Origin: an uncultured Clostridia bacterium
GTDB taxonomy: Bacteria; Bacillota; Clostridia; Christensenellales; Borkfalkiaceae
Assembly (NCBI GenBank): GCA_947630775.1
Contig: CANRIY010000015.1
Coordinates: forward strand, 1-19,585
Length of the DNA stretch: 19,585 bases
Direction: 5' to 3'
Of the stretch, positions 1-7,510 are shown in pieces; the first letter of the stretch is position 1; every line of letters starts with the position of its first letter. The position numbers and the translations under genes are program-made. The notes beneath the pieces were generated by a model. That model saw only the letters and a list, made by a program, of their open reading frames with translations, was not told the DNA's origin and made no database searches.

Positions 1-941
1 ATTTGCCCTACGGCGTCACTGACGATCTGGGCGATCAACGCCTCGAAGTCCTCGTATTTTAATCTGTAAAAGACCTTCTCCGCCCCACAATAATCCAAAA
101 TGGAAATATTGGCGGGGTAGTCGATATCGTCCTCGTCGGCAAATTTGATCTTTGCCTCTTCGCATAGGTAGAGCAGTTTGGCCCTGTCGCGGTCGGGAAG
201 TTCATCGAAGGAGACTTTGTTCTTGATCTGATCGGAGCCCAGAAGTTTGTTATGTACGAATTCGGCGATTTTTTCGTCGATCTTATCGCCCGCCACCTTC
301 CAGCCCGTCGTCGCGATCTCGAAAACTTTGCCCTTCTGCACTTCCAAAAGGCTGATGTCGAGCGTGCCGCCGCCCCAGTCGAACACGGCGACCCTCGAAA
401 ATCCCTTCACGGCGTCGCGGTTGCGGATATACGCCGCCACGGACTCGCTCACGATCTTTTTGACATGGATCCCCGCTTTTTCAAACGCCTTGCAGAGCTC
501 GTTCCGCTGTTTGGCCGTAAAATCTACGGGGACAGCAACAGTCGCCTCGCCGATCGTGACGGGCCGTTTGGGGTTTTTCTCAAGATATCTCCTGATCGAA
601 GAGACGAGATAGGAGACCACCTTTGTGGGCGTCGTCCTGAGCGAGCCGATCTCATACTTCACATCCTCGCCCAGAGCCGTTTTGATGGATTTTATGACCT
701 TATACCCTTCGTCCTGCATTTGGGAGAACGACATTTTGACCCTTCTGCCGAATCGGACCTTCGGTCTCTCTCCGCCCTCATCCTTGACCGCCAAAACCGA
801 CGGGAACGGAAAGCCTTCCTCGCCGTATAACACCCTGAATGCCTTATGGGTGTCGTGATCCAATAAAAGTCCGCCGACGGCGATATTCGTCGTTCCGAAA
901 TCGATCCCGAAGTGTTCGGTCTGCGTTTCTCTTGCTGTCAT
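1..941 (-). CDS. Hsp70/DnaK-like chaperone ATPase, partial (N-terminal 313 residues)
   Basis: The reading frame starts at ATG 941-939 and stays open to the left edge, so only most of the nucleotide-binding domain is visible and any substrate-binding domain is outside. Seen in the translation: phosphate-1 motif GIDFGTTN (residues 12-19), a VIKSIKTALG segment matching the region of the Hsp70 catalytic lysine, VAVPVDF (135-141), ESVAAYI (166-172; canonical DnaK has EPTAAAL) and phosphate-2 motif FDWGGGTLDIS (187-197). The family couples ATP hydrolysis to binding of unfolded peptide in the cytoplasm. The Trp in FDWGGGT and the altered EPTAAAL segment suggest a divergent paralogue rather than the housekeeping DnaK. 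The ATG overlaps the TGA of the upstream coiled-coil gene (ATGA), which implies translational coupling. No grpE or dnaJ gene is in view. Family assignment is secure; its specific role is unknown. Confidence 0.9.
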   Translation of the reverse strand, partial: MTARETQTEHFGIDFGTTNIAVGGLLLDHDTHKAFRVLYGEEGFPFPSVLAVKDEGGERPKVRFGRRVKMSFSQMQDEGYKVIKSIKTALGEDVKYEIGSLRTTPTKVVSYLVSSIRRYLEKNPKRPVTIGEATVAVPVDFTAKQRNELCKAFEKAGIHVKKIVSESVAAYIRNRDAVKGFSRVAVFDWGGGTLDISLLEVQKGKVFEIATTGWKVAGDKIDEKIAEFVHNKLLGSDQIKNKVSFDELPDRDRAKLLYLCEEAKIKFADEDDIDYPANISILDYCGAEKVFYRLKYEDFEALIAQIVSDAVGQ

Positions 942-2077
942 ACGTCACCCGACAAAGTAATTCCGTTTTTCTTGAGTGCCCTGAACACGTCTTCCAGAAC
1001 GGCCATCAAAATTTCGTAGTACATGAGATCGGGCGTTTTATCCCTGATCTCGGTATATTTCCGATATTCGGGTTCCAGCCGTTTGCGGAGGTTGCCTTTC
1101 AATGCGTCGATCTCCGTCTGCCCCGCCTGCCCGAACGCCGATTCGACGTTGCTTAGTTTCGCCCTGTTTTGTTCGAGCGCTCTTCTCTCTTCCGCAAGCT
1201 CCTTGCTCAGGGCATTGACTTTGCTTTCGAGATCGTCCGACTTTTCCGTCAGAAATTGGTTCTGCGCCTTCAATGTTTCCGCCTCGGATGTCAAATTCAT
1301 GTTTGCGCCTTTCAGCGCCAGACTCTCCGCCCGCAAATTTTCGATCTCCTTGCCTTTGGAAAGGTTTTCGGCTTGGATCGAGGCGACTCTTTTTTCGAGC
1401 AGTTTCAAAATTTCGCCCGGATCGAGGGCTTCCGAAGGGATATCGCCCGACTTTGCGGTTTTGGGCTTGCTTTCCGCGGGGTTCGGCTGTTTCCCGGCCT
1501 GTTCTTTGCCGTGCCACACGAAATTTTTGCCGTTGTTTTGGCAGAAGAGCGTCACCGCTTCCGCAAACACGGGATCGTTCAGGTGCTCTGCGCTCTTCGT
1601 CAATAGGATGGTGTAAAGATTGACCTCGCGGTCTCCCCAGCCTTCGAGCCGGGAAAACAAAAAGGAATCGCCGCCGTATTTGATCGCGCGGCGGAATCCC
1701 TTATAGAGCAGTTTATTTTCCGCTTTTTTGGGAAGATTCGTCTGCACGAACCGCCGCAATAAAGCGCTTGCCTCGGGCCGGCGCCCCGCCCTCTCCAGTG
1801 CAGCCGCCGCAATGTAAATATGCCCCGCCTTCGCGGGATTCTCCACGTCAAAGGAGCCAACGATTTTTTCGGCCAGACCTTCCGCGCCTGCAACGGAGTC
1901 GCTCGTGAAAAAAAGATAGAGCACTTCGGGGTCCAGCTTCAAGAGGACCTGACTTAGCTGTGCAATATCGTCATCCGTGGGATATTCGCCCTGCACCAAA
2001 AGTTCCGCCGCTTCCTTGATCGCCGTTGCGGACAATTCTTTTTTTGAAGTAAAACCTTCCAATCCTTCCCAATCCAT
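938..2077 (-). CDS. Uncharacterised coiled-coil protein, putative partner of the adjacent Hsp70
   Basis: 379 residues, start ATG 2077-2075, preceded by AGAGG seven bases upstream. I do not recognise a named family. Residues about 15-195 are helix-rich and may be a TPR/HEAT-like repeat region (for example AGHIYIAAAALERAGRRPEA). Residues about 200-218 are a Pro/Lys/Ser linker. Residues about 219-315 are a long, strongly heptad-like coiled coil rich in Glu, Lys, Leu and Ala. The last about 60 residues are a separate helical tail (YYEILMAVLEDVFRALKK). There is no signal peptide or membrane segment, so it should be cytoplasmic. Its TGA overlaps the ATG of the Hsp70 gene, so the two are almost certainly made together. 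A long coiled coil followed by a small helical domain recalls the GrpE layout, but I cannot see the GrpE beta domain. A nucleotide-exchange or adaptor role is only an inference from context. Confidence 0.8.
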   Translation of the reverse strand: MDWEGLEGFTSKKELSATAIKEAAELLVQGEYPTDDDIAQLSQVLLKLDPEVLYLFFTSDSVAGAEGLAEKIVGSFDVENPAKAGHIYIAAAALERAGRRPEASALLRRFVQTNLPKKAENKLLYKGFRRAIKYGGDSFLFSRLEGWGDREVNLYTILLTKSAEHLNDPVFAEAVTLFCQNNGKNFVWHGKEQAGKQPNPAESKPKTAKSGDIPSEALDPGEILKLLEKRVASIQAENLSKGKEIENLRAESLALKGANMNLTSEAETLKAQNQFLTEKSDDLESKVNALSKELAEERRALEQNRAKLSNVESAFGQAGQTEIDALKGNLRKRLEPEYRKYTEIRDKTPDLMYYEILMAVLEDVFRALKKNGITLSGDV

Positions 2078-2152
2078 ATAAATACCTCTTTGTTTTATGT
2101 TCCCTTGGCGTCCGTCCCCGCGTCATTCCAAATCACGTCACCCTGCCCCGCG

Positions 2153-2289
2153 CGTCATTCTGAGCCGAAATGGCCGTACGCAGTCCGCATTGCAATTCCC
2201 GAAGAATCTCGCGGGGTAAGCAGTTAGCGGCGAGATCCTTCGGGACATTCTCCCGTGGACTCCGTACAACTCATCGGCTCAGGATGACG
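2153..2289. repeat. Type-1 palindromic intergenic repeat, copy 1 (137 bp)
   Basis: Terminal inverted repeats CGTCATTCTGAGCC and GGCTCAGGATGACG match except at one position, which would be a G-U pair in RNA. Inside them a second pair, CGAAGAATCTCGC and GCGAGATCCTTCG, also complements with one difference, so the whole element can fold into a long hairpin. It has no coding capacity. It closely matches the copy at 9085-9227, and its left half matches 7343-7405. It resembles REP/MITE-like elements scattered between genes in many bacteria; which kind it is cannot be decided here. Confidence 0.85.
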
Positions 2290-2373
2290 CCGCATAGCCC
2301 CCACCACCGCCTGCGGCGGAGCCCCCCAAGGGAGTTTTCTTGCTTCCCCTCTTAGGGGAAATTTTGCAGTTCT

Positions 2374-2396
2374 GCCAAAGATTGATAATCTTTGGC
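2374..2396. repeat. Perfect 10-bp inverted repeat with 3-base loop
   Basis: GCCAAAGATT, loop GAT, then AATCTTTGGC. The stem is perfect. It is not followed by a run of T on either strand that would make it a standard terminator. It sits 14 bases from a second perfect hairpin at 2411-2438. Confidence 0.7.
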
Positions 2397-2410
2397 GCAA
2401 AATTTTCTTG

Positions 2411-2438
2411 GCATTTGCCCATTTGTTCGGGCAAATGC
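2411..2438. repeat. Perfect 10-bp inverted repeat with 8-base loop
   Basis: GCATTTGCCC, loop ATTTGTTC, then GGGCAAATGC. The stem is perfect and GC-rich. It lies between two convergently irrelevant regions, since both neighbouring genes read leftwards. It may be part of a larger mobile or regulatory palindromic element together with 2374-2396. Confidence 0.7.
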
Positions 2439-2640
2439 TGACCGCCCCGCCCGCACGTTCTTTTGCCGTCAAAGGGCGGCACGCCCCGTGCGCATTTTTA
2501 TTACACTAAGCACGGCACGAGCGGGCACCGCCCGCGAAGTAGCGCCACCCTTGGCGCGAAGTTAGAATCCCGACGATGAAAGTTCGGACCGAAACTTCGG
2601 GATCCTTTGACAGAGCTTGGAATAACGTATTTTGGAATCA

Positions 2641-2676
2641 TTGCCCACCCCCCTACCCCCCTCCTTGGGAGGGGGC
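2641..2676. repeat. Type-3 GC-rich palindromic repeat, partial copy
   Basis: Starts with TTGCCCACCC, the same end sequence as the element at 12599-12675 (one end in reverse complement), followed by a hairpin CCCCCTCC-TTG-GGAGGGGG (2657-2675). The matching right-hand end is not found downstream, so this copy looks truncated or degenerate. It lies about 90 bases after the stop of the topoisomerase A subunit and could fold in its 3' untranslated RNA, but there is no T-tract. Confidence 0.6.
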
Positions 2677-2765
2677 ATGCGCGAGGATCCCGTTCTTCGG
2701 GAGAGGACATATCCAAGGGACTGCCCATCTAAGGCGCAAGCGCAAAATAAATCGAGCGAAATCTG

Positions 2766-5207
2766 TCACTCTTTCACCGCCACGACCTCTTTCGCCGTCC
2801 ATTTGACGCCCGGGAGGGGTCTGCCGCGGGTGTAGGTGGCGTCAATCGGGACATCCTCGGTGGAAAGGGTCTGCACACCGTCGTCTTCCGTAAACACGGC
2901 GAGAAGGTAAAGATCGGTGACGTAATTGGCAAAAATGACGATATCGTCCTTCATGTCCTCGATCTTCACGCCCATCGCGCCGCGGTTTAAGGGATCGATC
3001 TGCGAAACGATGACCCTCTTGAATCTTCCGCCCGAGGTCGCAAGGATGAGCTCGCCGTAATCCTCGATCTGGCTCGCCCAGATGACGCGGTCGCCCTTTT
3101 TGACCCCCATGCCCTTGACGCAGGTCGCGGCGGTCTTTCTCACGGGGATCTCGTCCATGCGCATGTTCAGGCACATGCCTTTTTGGGTGATGAAGTACAG
3201 CGTATGGTCGTCGGTCTGCAAATACTCGACGGAAACGAGCTTATCCCCCTCCTGCATTTTGACGACGGGACCCTTTCCCGAGGCGCAATCTTCGAGGTCT
3301 CTGCCCATGATCTCACCCTGTTCGGTGACAAAGAGCAGCGTTCCCTTCTCCTCTTCGGAGAAGATCGCGACGGGCGTTTCGCCCTTCCCCGCCTCGGAAA
3401 CTTCCTGAAGTTTGACGCCCGCCTCGCTCCACTTGCGCAGAACACTCTTTGCGGAGATCCTGTAAAGATTGGCGGCGTCCGTGATGACATATGCCTCGGA
3501 ATTGGTGAGAAGGGCGGCCTTTTTGAGGATGATGCCCCCCTTCTTCGTGGAAGATGTGATCTCGCGGTTTGCGGTCTTGAATTTTTTATCTTCGATACAC
3601 TTGAGCTTGCCGTCCGCAAGGAGCAAGAGGGACGCGGGCTCGCCGGGCACATACACGTCGTTCCGCTCCGCAAACGCCTCCTCTTCGCTTTCGGGAAGGG
3701 CGGACCTGCGGGGCACGACATAGCGCTTGCCGAGCTCCAAGAGCTCCTTTTTGACGACGTCGAGCTGCAATTTGTTGCTCCCCGCGATGGCGGTAAGCTC
3801 CTCGATCTTCTTTTTGAGCTCTTTGAGCTCTTCTTCGAGCTTGAAAACTTCTAATTTGGTGAGCCGTGCGAGCCTCAGATCGAGGATCGCCTGCGCCTGT
3901 TTTTCGGAGAGTTCGAAGCGTTTTCTCAGTTTCGCGCGGGCGTCCGCCGTGCTGTCCGCCGATTTGATGATCTTGATGACTTCGTCGATATTTCTGACGG
4001 CGACGATGAGACCTTCGAGGATATGGCAACGCTCTTTTGCCTGATTGAGGTCGAATTTCGTCCTGCGGAGGACGACTTCGCGCTGATATTCGACATAGTA
4101 GCGGATAATATCCATGAGCCCCATGAGCATGGGCTTGCCCTTGGCGATCGCCACCATGTTGATCCCGAAGCTCACCTCGAGATCGGTATATTTATAGAGG
4201 GCGGAGAGGACGTTTTCGGCGTCCTTCTCGGAGCCGCGCATCTCGATGACGGCGCGCATGCCGCTCCTGTCGCTCTCGTCCACTACCCGCGTAATGGACG
4301 CAAGCTCGCTCTTTTGGTCTTTAAGTTCGGCGATCTTGCGGAGAAGATTCGCCTTATTGACCTGATAGGGAAGTTCCGTGATGACAAGATACCGTTTGAC
4401 GGAAGTGTCGCCCGCGCCCGTGGGACGCTCCCCTTCCGCAAGTTCGACCGAAACCTTTGCGCGGATCGAGATCTTGCCCTTGCCCGTCCTGTACGCCTGT
4501 TCGATCTCCTTTGCGAGGATCTTGCCACCCGTCGGGAAGTCGGGCGCAGGGATATATTTCATCATCTTTTCGAGGGTGATGCGCGGATTGCCGATATAGG
4601 CGACGATCCCGTCGATCACTTCCCCGAGGTTATGGGGCGGGATGTTCGTCGCAAGCCCGACGGCAATGCCCGACGCGCCGTTGACGAGGAGATTGGGGAA
4701 GCGCCCCGGGAGCATGTCCGGCTCCTTCAAAGAGTCGTCGAAGTTCAAAGAGAAGGGCACGGTGTCCTTGTCGAGATCGCGCAGAAGTTCCAAGGCGAGC
4801 GGTTCGAGCCGCGCCTCGGTATAGCGCATCGCGGCGGCGGGGTCCCCGTCCACCGAACCGAAATTCCCGTGCCCGTTGACGAGGGTCATGCCCATGTTGA
4901 AGTCCTGCGCCATGCGGACCATGGCGTCGTAGACCGAGCTGTCGCCGTGCGGATGGTACTTACCCATGCAATCGCCGACGATACGCGCCGACTTCTTATG
5001 GGGTTTATCGGGCGTGAGCCCCATCTCGGACATGGTATAGAGGATCCTGCGCTGGACGGGCTTCAAGCCGTCCTCGACGCGGGGAAGCGCCCTGTCGAGA
5101 ATGACGAACTCCGCATAGGGAAGCATCGAGGAAGGCAGCACCTCTTCGAGCGGTGTGACGTAGAGCTGTCCCTGCGGCTCCTGCGCCTGCATTTCATTCT
5201 TCTTCAT
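2766..5207 (-). CDS. parC: Type IIA DNA topoisomerase subunit A (topoisomerase IV ParC / gyrase GyrA type)
   Basis: 813 residues, a full-length subunit of the DNA-breaking half of gyrase/topoisomerase IV. Seen: the winged-helix breakage domain with GKYHPHGDSSVYDAMVRMAQ (82-101), the catalytic tyrosine Y129 in AAMRYTEARL, PNLLVNGASGIAVG after it, a long coiled-coil arm (about 430-490) and a C-terminal beta-pinwheel region. The strict GyrA-box QRRGGKG is not visible, and segments such as MRYTEARL...LLRDLDKDTV and NFDDSLKEP are ParC-like, which favours topoisomerase IV; the rest is gyrase-like, so the symbol is a best guess. The resistance-determining positions carry Ser90 and Asp94, the usual quinolone-sensitive residues. 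AAGGTG seven bases before ATG 5207 supports this start. The gene overlaps the B subunit stop by 14 bases, so the two are cotranscribed. Confidence 0.93.
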   Translation of the reverse strand: MKKNEMQAQEPQGQLYVTPLEEVLPSSMLPYAEFVILDRALPRVEDGLKPVQRRILYTMSEMGLTPDKPHKKSARIVGDCMGKYHPHGDSSVYDAMVRMAQDFNMGMTLVNGHGNFGSVDGDPAAAMRYTEARLEPLALELLRDLDKDTVPFSLNFDDSLKEPDMLPGRFPNLLVNGASGIAVGLATNIPPHNLGEVIDGIVAYIGNPRITLEKMMKYIPAPDFPTGGKILAKEIEQAYRTGKGKISIRAKVSVELAEGERPTGAGDTSVKRYLVITELPYQVNKANLLRKIAELKDQKSELASITRVVDESDRSGMRAVIEMRGSEKDAENVLSALYKYTDLEVSFGINMVAIAKGKPMLMGLMDIIRYYVEYQREVVLRRTKFDLNQAKERCHILEGLIVAVRNIDEVIKIIKSADSTADARAKLRKRFELSEKQAQAILDLRLARLTKLEVFKLEEELKELKKKIEELTAIAGSNKLQLDVVKKELLELGKRYVVPRRSALPESEEEAFAERNDVYVPGEPASLLLLADGKLKCIEDKKFKTANREITSSTKKGGIILKKAALLTNSEAYVITDAANLYRISAKSVLRKWSEAGVKLQEVSEAGKGETPVAIFSEEEKGTLLFVTEQGEIMGRDLEDCASGKGPVVKMQEGDKLVSVEYLQTDDHTLYFITQKGMCLNMRMDEIPVRKTAATCVKGMGVKKGDRVIWASQIEDYGELILATSGGRFKRVIVSQIDPLNRGAMGVKIEDMKDDIVIFANYVTDLYLLAVFTEDDGVQTLSTEDVPIDATYTRGRPLPGVKWTAKEVVAVKE

Positions 5208-6000
5208 TGCCTGTCACCTTCCCCTTGACGCGCTCCATAAAGGCGTCCACTTTATTGAAATTGGCGTGTTTGCTCAAAAATTCCTTTCTGCCCTCGACGG
5301 CGTCCCCCATGAGCTTGGTGATCATGCCGTCGGCGGCGATCGCGTCCTCCACCGTGACCTGCGTGAGGTTCCGCCGTGCGGGGTCCATCGTCGTCTTCCA
5401 GAGCTGTTCGGCGCTCATCTCGCCCAGTCCCTTATAGCGCTGGATGAGATACCCCTTTCCGACTTTTTCGATCTTTTCCTGCAATTCCTTGTCATCATAG
5501 GCGTACTCCTCGACCGAGCTGTTCTGCTTGTAGACCTTGTAGAGGGGGGGCATGCCGATGTAGACGTGCCCCGCGTTCACGAGCTCGCGCATGTAGCGGA
5601 AGAAGAAGGTGAGCAGGATACAGCGGATGTGGAATCCGTCCTGATCGGCATCCGAGAGGATGATGACCTTATGATAATTGATCTTATCGATGTTGAAATC
5701 GTTCCCGACACCCGCACCGAGGGCGGAGATCATCGTGCGGATCTCCTCGTTGGCGAGCACTTGGTCGAGCCGCTTCTTTTCGACGTTCAGAGGCTTCCCC
5801 CTGAGGGGCAGGATGGACTGGAACTGCCTCACGCGCGCCTGTTTTGCGGTGCCGCCCGCGGAATCCCCCTCGACGATGAAGAGCTCGTTGAGTTCGGGCT
5901 TTCTCCCCGTGCAGGCGGAAAGTTTCCCCACGAGCTGCAACGAATCGATGCTGTTCTTGGCGCGGGCGGTATCCTTGGCCTGCCGCGTCGCAACACGCAC
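5194..6000 (-). CDS. parE: Type IIA topoisomerase subunit B, C-terminal part (downstream of frameshift)
   Basis: This frame (268 residues if read from GTG 6000) continues the B subunit after a frame break. It carries the whole TOPRIM region: ELFIVEGDSAGGTAKQ, LPLRGKPLNVEK, metal-binding DADQDGFHIR, and the C-terminal YKGLGEMSAEQLWKTTMDP motif of GyrB/ParE. It starts in the middle of the conserved linker (RVATRQAKDTARAKNSID aligns with the family pattern AREAARRAREMTRRKGALD), so the GTG is unlikely to be a natural start; no ribosome binding site was found for it. The frame ends with TGA 5196-5194, just inside the A subunit gene. Both halves look undamaged by other changes, so either the break is recent or it is a sequence error. 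Confidence 0.85.
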   Translation of the reverse strand: MRVATRQAKDTARAKNSIDSLQLVGKLSACTGRKPELNELFIVEGDSAGGTAKQARVRQFQSILPLRGKPLNVEKKRLDQVLANEEIRTMISALGAGVGNDFNIDKINYHKVIILSDADQDGFHIRCILLTFFFRYMRELVNAGHVYIGMPPLYKVYKQNSSVEEYAYDDKELQEKIEKVGKGYLIQRYKGLGEMSAEQLWKTTMDPARRNLTQVTVEDAIAADGMITKLMGDAVEGRKEFLSKHANFNKVDAFMERVKGKVTGNEEE

Positions 6001-7247
6001 GCCGCTCCCTGCGCCTTTTTAATGATCTCGTCGAAGGATTTTTTGTTCTTGGGATCGGAAGAGAGCGCCTTCAATCCCTCCACCGTCACGCTCTCTGCGA
6101 TCGTGCGCACTTCGGGATTGCCGAGTTTGGTCTTGGTCTGCCCCTCGAACTGGACGTTCTTCATCTTGACGGAGATCACCGCGTTGAGCCCCTCGCGGAA
6201 GTCATCCCCGACGAACCCGTCCTTGTCCTTTATGAGCTTATTGTCCCTCGCATAGGCGTTGAGCACGCGGGTGATCCCGCTGCGGAAACCCGACTCGTGC
6301 GTGCCGCCCTCGGGAGTGGGAATGTTGTTGACGAAAGAAAAGAGGCTTTCGGTAAAGTCCGTCGTGTGCTGAATGGCAAATTCGACGATCACGCCGTCCT
6401 TTTCCCCGAGATAGGCGAGCGGTTTGCGGTAGAGGGTCTCTTTATTCTCGTTGAGCGCGGAGACGAAGTCCGAGATCCCGCCGTCGAAGCGGTAAGTCAC
6501 GGAATAGGGCTGCGTGCCCTCGATCCCGAGCTGCATCGTTCCGCCCTCTTCGGTCCCGTCCCCCTCCGCCATATCGTTCATCGTGATGCGGTCGTCGGTG
6601 AGGGTGATCGTCACCCCCTTATTGAGATAGGCAAGCTCCTTGAGGCGGCGGTTGACCGTCTCCGTATCGACGGCAATATCGCCGAACACGGCGTCGTCGG
6701 GTAAAAAGTGCACAAAAGTGCCGTGCTTTTTTGTCTTTTTCTTGACGTCCGTCAGGGGCGCCGTGGGAATGCCCGATTCATACTTCTTCTTTTTGGGGTC
6801 GTAATAGGACTTGAAGCCCATTTCGAAGGTCTTGCCGTCGCGGCAGACGCGCACGTTGAGCCACTTGGAGAGGGCGTTCGTGACGGACGCGCCCACGCCG
6901 TGCAATCCCCCCGAGAAGGAATAGTTGTGCTCGTCGAACTTTCCGCCCGCATGGAGCTGGGTGAAGACGACCTGCACGCCCGAAACCTTCATCTTGGGAT
7001 GGATATCGGTCGGGATCCCGCGGCCGTTGTCTTCAACGGAGACGGAATTGTCCTTGTAAATGTGTACGTCGATCTTGTCCGCAAAGCCGTTTGCCGCCTC
7101 GTCGATGGCGTTGTCGACGATCTCCCACAGGATATGGTGCAGACCGCTCTTGCCCGTCGAGCCGATGTACATGCCGGGACGCAGACGTACCGCTTCCAGA
7201 CCTTCCAGAATGGTAATATCGCTTGCGTCATAATGCTGCTCGCTCAT
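5829..7247 (-). CDS. parE: Type IIA topoisomerase subunit B, N-terminal part (frameshifted; frame ends in nonsense)
   Basis: ATPase half of GyrB/ParE. Seen: the GHKL motifs EIVDNAIDEA, DNGRGIP and GGLHGVGASVTNALS, then the transducer domain, to about base 6003. Beyond that, the frame reads out-of-family sequence to a stop at 5829. Start choice: ATG 7247 (MSEQHYDASDI) has AGAGG five bases upstream; the longer frame from ATG 7274 would begin almost at the predicted transcription start, so it is less likely. Joined across the break, the protein would be about 685 residues, normal for the family. In a cell this subunit hydrolyses ATP to drive strand passage by subunit A encoded next to it. As written, the gene would give a truncated product without TOPRIM. 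Confidence 0.85.
   Translation of the reverse strand: MSEQHYDASDITILEGLEAVRLRPGMYIGSTGKSGLHHILWEIVDNAIDEAANGFADKIDVHIYKDNSVSVEDNGRGIPTDIHPKMKVSGVQVVFTQLHAGGKFDEHNYSFSGGLHGVGASVTNALSKWLNVRVCRDGKTFEMGFKSYYDPKKKKYESGIPTAPLTDVKKKTKKHGTFVHFLPDDAVFGDIAVDTETVNRRLKELAYLNKGVTITLTDDRITMNDMAEGDGTEEGGTMQLGIEGTQPYSVTYRFDGGISDFVSALNENKETLYRKPLAYLGEKDGVIVEFAIQHTTDFTESLFSFVNNIPTPEGGTHESGFRSGITRVLNAYARDNKLIKDKDGFVGDDFREGLNAVISVKMKNVQFEGQTKTKLGNPEVRTIAESVTVEGLKALSSDPKNKKSFDEIIKKAQGAACVLRRGRPRIPPAPRTASIRCSSWGNFPPARGESPNSTSSSSSRGIPRAAPQNRRA
5990..6003 (-). other. Frameshift site in the topoisomerase B subunit
   Basis: Read on the minus strand, the codons GCG GCG TGC GTG (A A C V) should be followed by the frame CGT GTT GCG ACG (R V A T). 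The sequence contains two tandem GCGT units; a third unit (4 bp) would restore the frame and also give exactly the residue spacing of the family (A-A-x-x-R-x-A). Contraction of a short tandem repeat, or an assembly error there, is the simplest reading. A canonical slippery heptamer is absent: the nearby AAA AAG codons are preceded by T, not A. Confidence 0.75.
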
Positions 7248-7279
7248 AGATACCTCTTTTGCAGATTTTTTCATTCTAC

Positions 7280-7308
7280 ATTATAGCACATTTTGCGGTC
7301 ATGTGCAA
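7280..7308 (-). promoter_or_regulatory. Sigma-70 type promoter of the topoisomerase operon
   Basis: On the minus strand: -35 TTGCAC (7308-7303), 17-base spacer, -10 TATAAT (7285-7280) preceded by TGC, making an extended -10. Predicted start of transcription is near 7273, which leaves about 25 bases before the ATG at 7247 and its AGAGG site. This supports the shorter start of the B subunit. Confidence 0.85.
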
Positions 7309-7342
7309 ATATTTCCGCCATATTTTGTGGAAAGCGTTCCCG

Positions 7343-7405
7343 CGTCATTCTGAGACAGTAAGTCGTACACAGTCCGAACCGCGATTCCCGAAGAATCTCG
7401 CGGGG
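7343..7405. repeat. Type-1 palindromic repeat, copy 2, left half only
   Basis: CGTCATTCTGAG, then a GTACRCAGTCCG-like block, then CCCGAAGAATCTCGCGGGG, in the same order as in copies 1 and 3. The complementary right half (GCGAGATCCTTCGGG...GGCTCAGGATGACG) is missing; in its place is the type-2 element at 7417-7510. A further isolated CGCGTCATTCTGA start occurs at about 7530. Confidence 0.75.
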
Positions 7406-7416
7406 GAAAGAGAGGC

Positions 7417-7510
7417 CCTCATTCCGAGCCTCGTAAGAGGCGAGCGAATCCCCTCTTAAGTACGGACGCTCGTGAGTCTATGAGATCCGCTCGCTTCGCT
7501 CGGGATGAGG
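7417..7510. repeat. Type-2 palindromic element (94 bp)
   Basis: Ends CCTCATTCCGAG and CTCGGGATGAGG are inverted repeats with one difference. Internal inverted pieces include GAGCGAAT...ATCCGCTC-like segments and CTCGTAAGAGG. It has no open frame of note. It abuts the half copy of the type-1 element, suggesting insertion or recombination between related palindromes. Confidence 0.65.

Larger units (their letters stand above)
2078..2765. other. Non-coding intergenic region rich in palindromic repeats
   Basis: This 688-base stretch lies between the stop of the topoisomerase A subunit and the start of the coiled-coil gene. It holds a large type-1 palindromic element (2153-2289), two perfect 10-bp hairpins (2374-2396 and 2411-2438), G/C-rich inverted repeats such as GCGGGC/GCCCGC pairs around 2520-2540, and a relic of a type-3 element (from 2641). 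The short open frames here have no convincing ribosome binding site and run through the palindromes, so I do not call them genes. I see no consensus promoter immediately in front of the coiled-coil gene and no clear T-tailed terminator after the topoisomerase gene. Confidence 0.7.

Noticed and set aside
2343..2530. CRISPR-like or tandem repeat array in the gap between topoisomerase and coiled-coil genes
   Set aside because: The hairpins differ from each other in sequence and spacing, and there is no regular repeat-spacer pattern and no cas gene.
2170..2835. Several short open frames of 60-80 codons in the 2078-2765 gap
   Set aside because: They run through palindromic repeats, overlap each other on both strands, lack ribosome binding sites and resemble no protein family.
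4023..5228. 401-residue plus-strand open frame opposite the topoisomerase genes
   Set aside because: It is antisense to strongly conserved topoisomerase sequence, has no family resemblance, and is explained by the codon bias of the real gene.
6010..6025. Possible programmed -1 frameshift at the AAA AAG codons of the topoisomerase B subunit
   Set aside because: The heptamer is T AAA AAG, not the canonical A AAA AAG, and shifting there gives a worse match to the family linker than a missing GCGT unit does.
7245..7274. Upstream ATG at 7274 as start of the topoisomerase B subunit
   Set aside because: It falls at the predicted transcription start and has no ribosome binding site, while ATG 7247 has AGAGG at the right distance.
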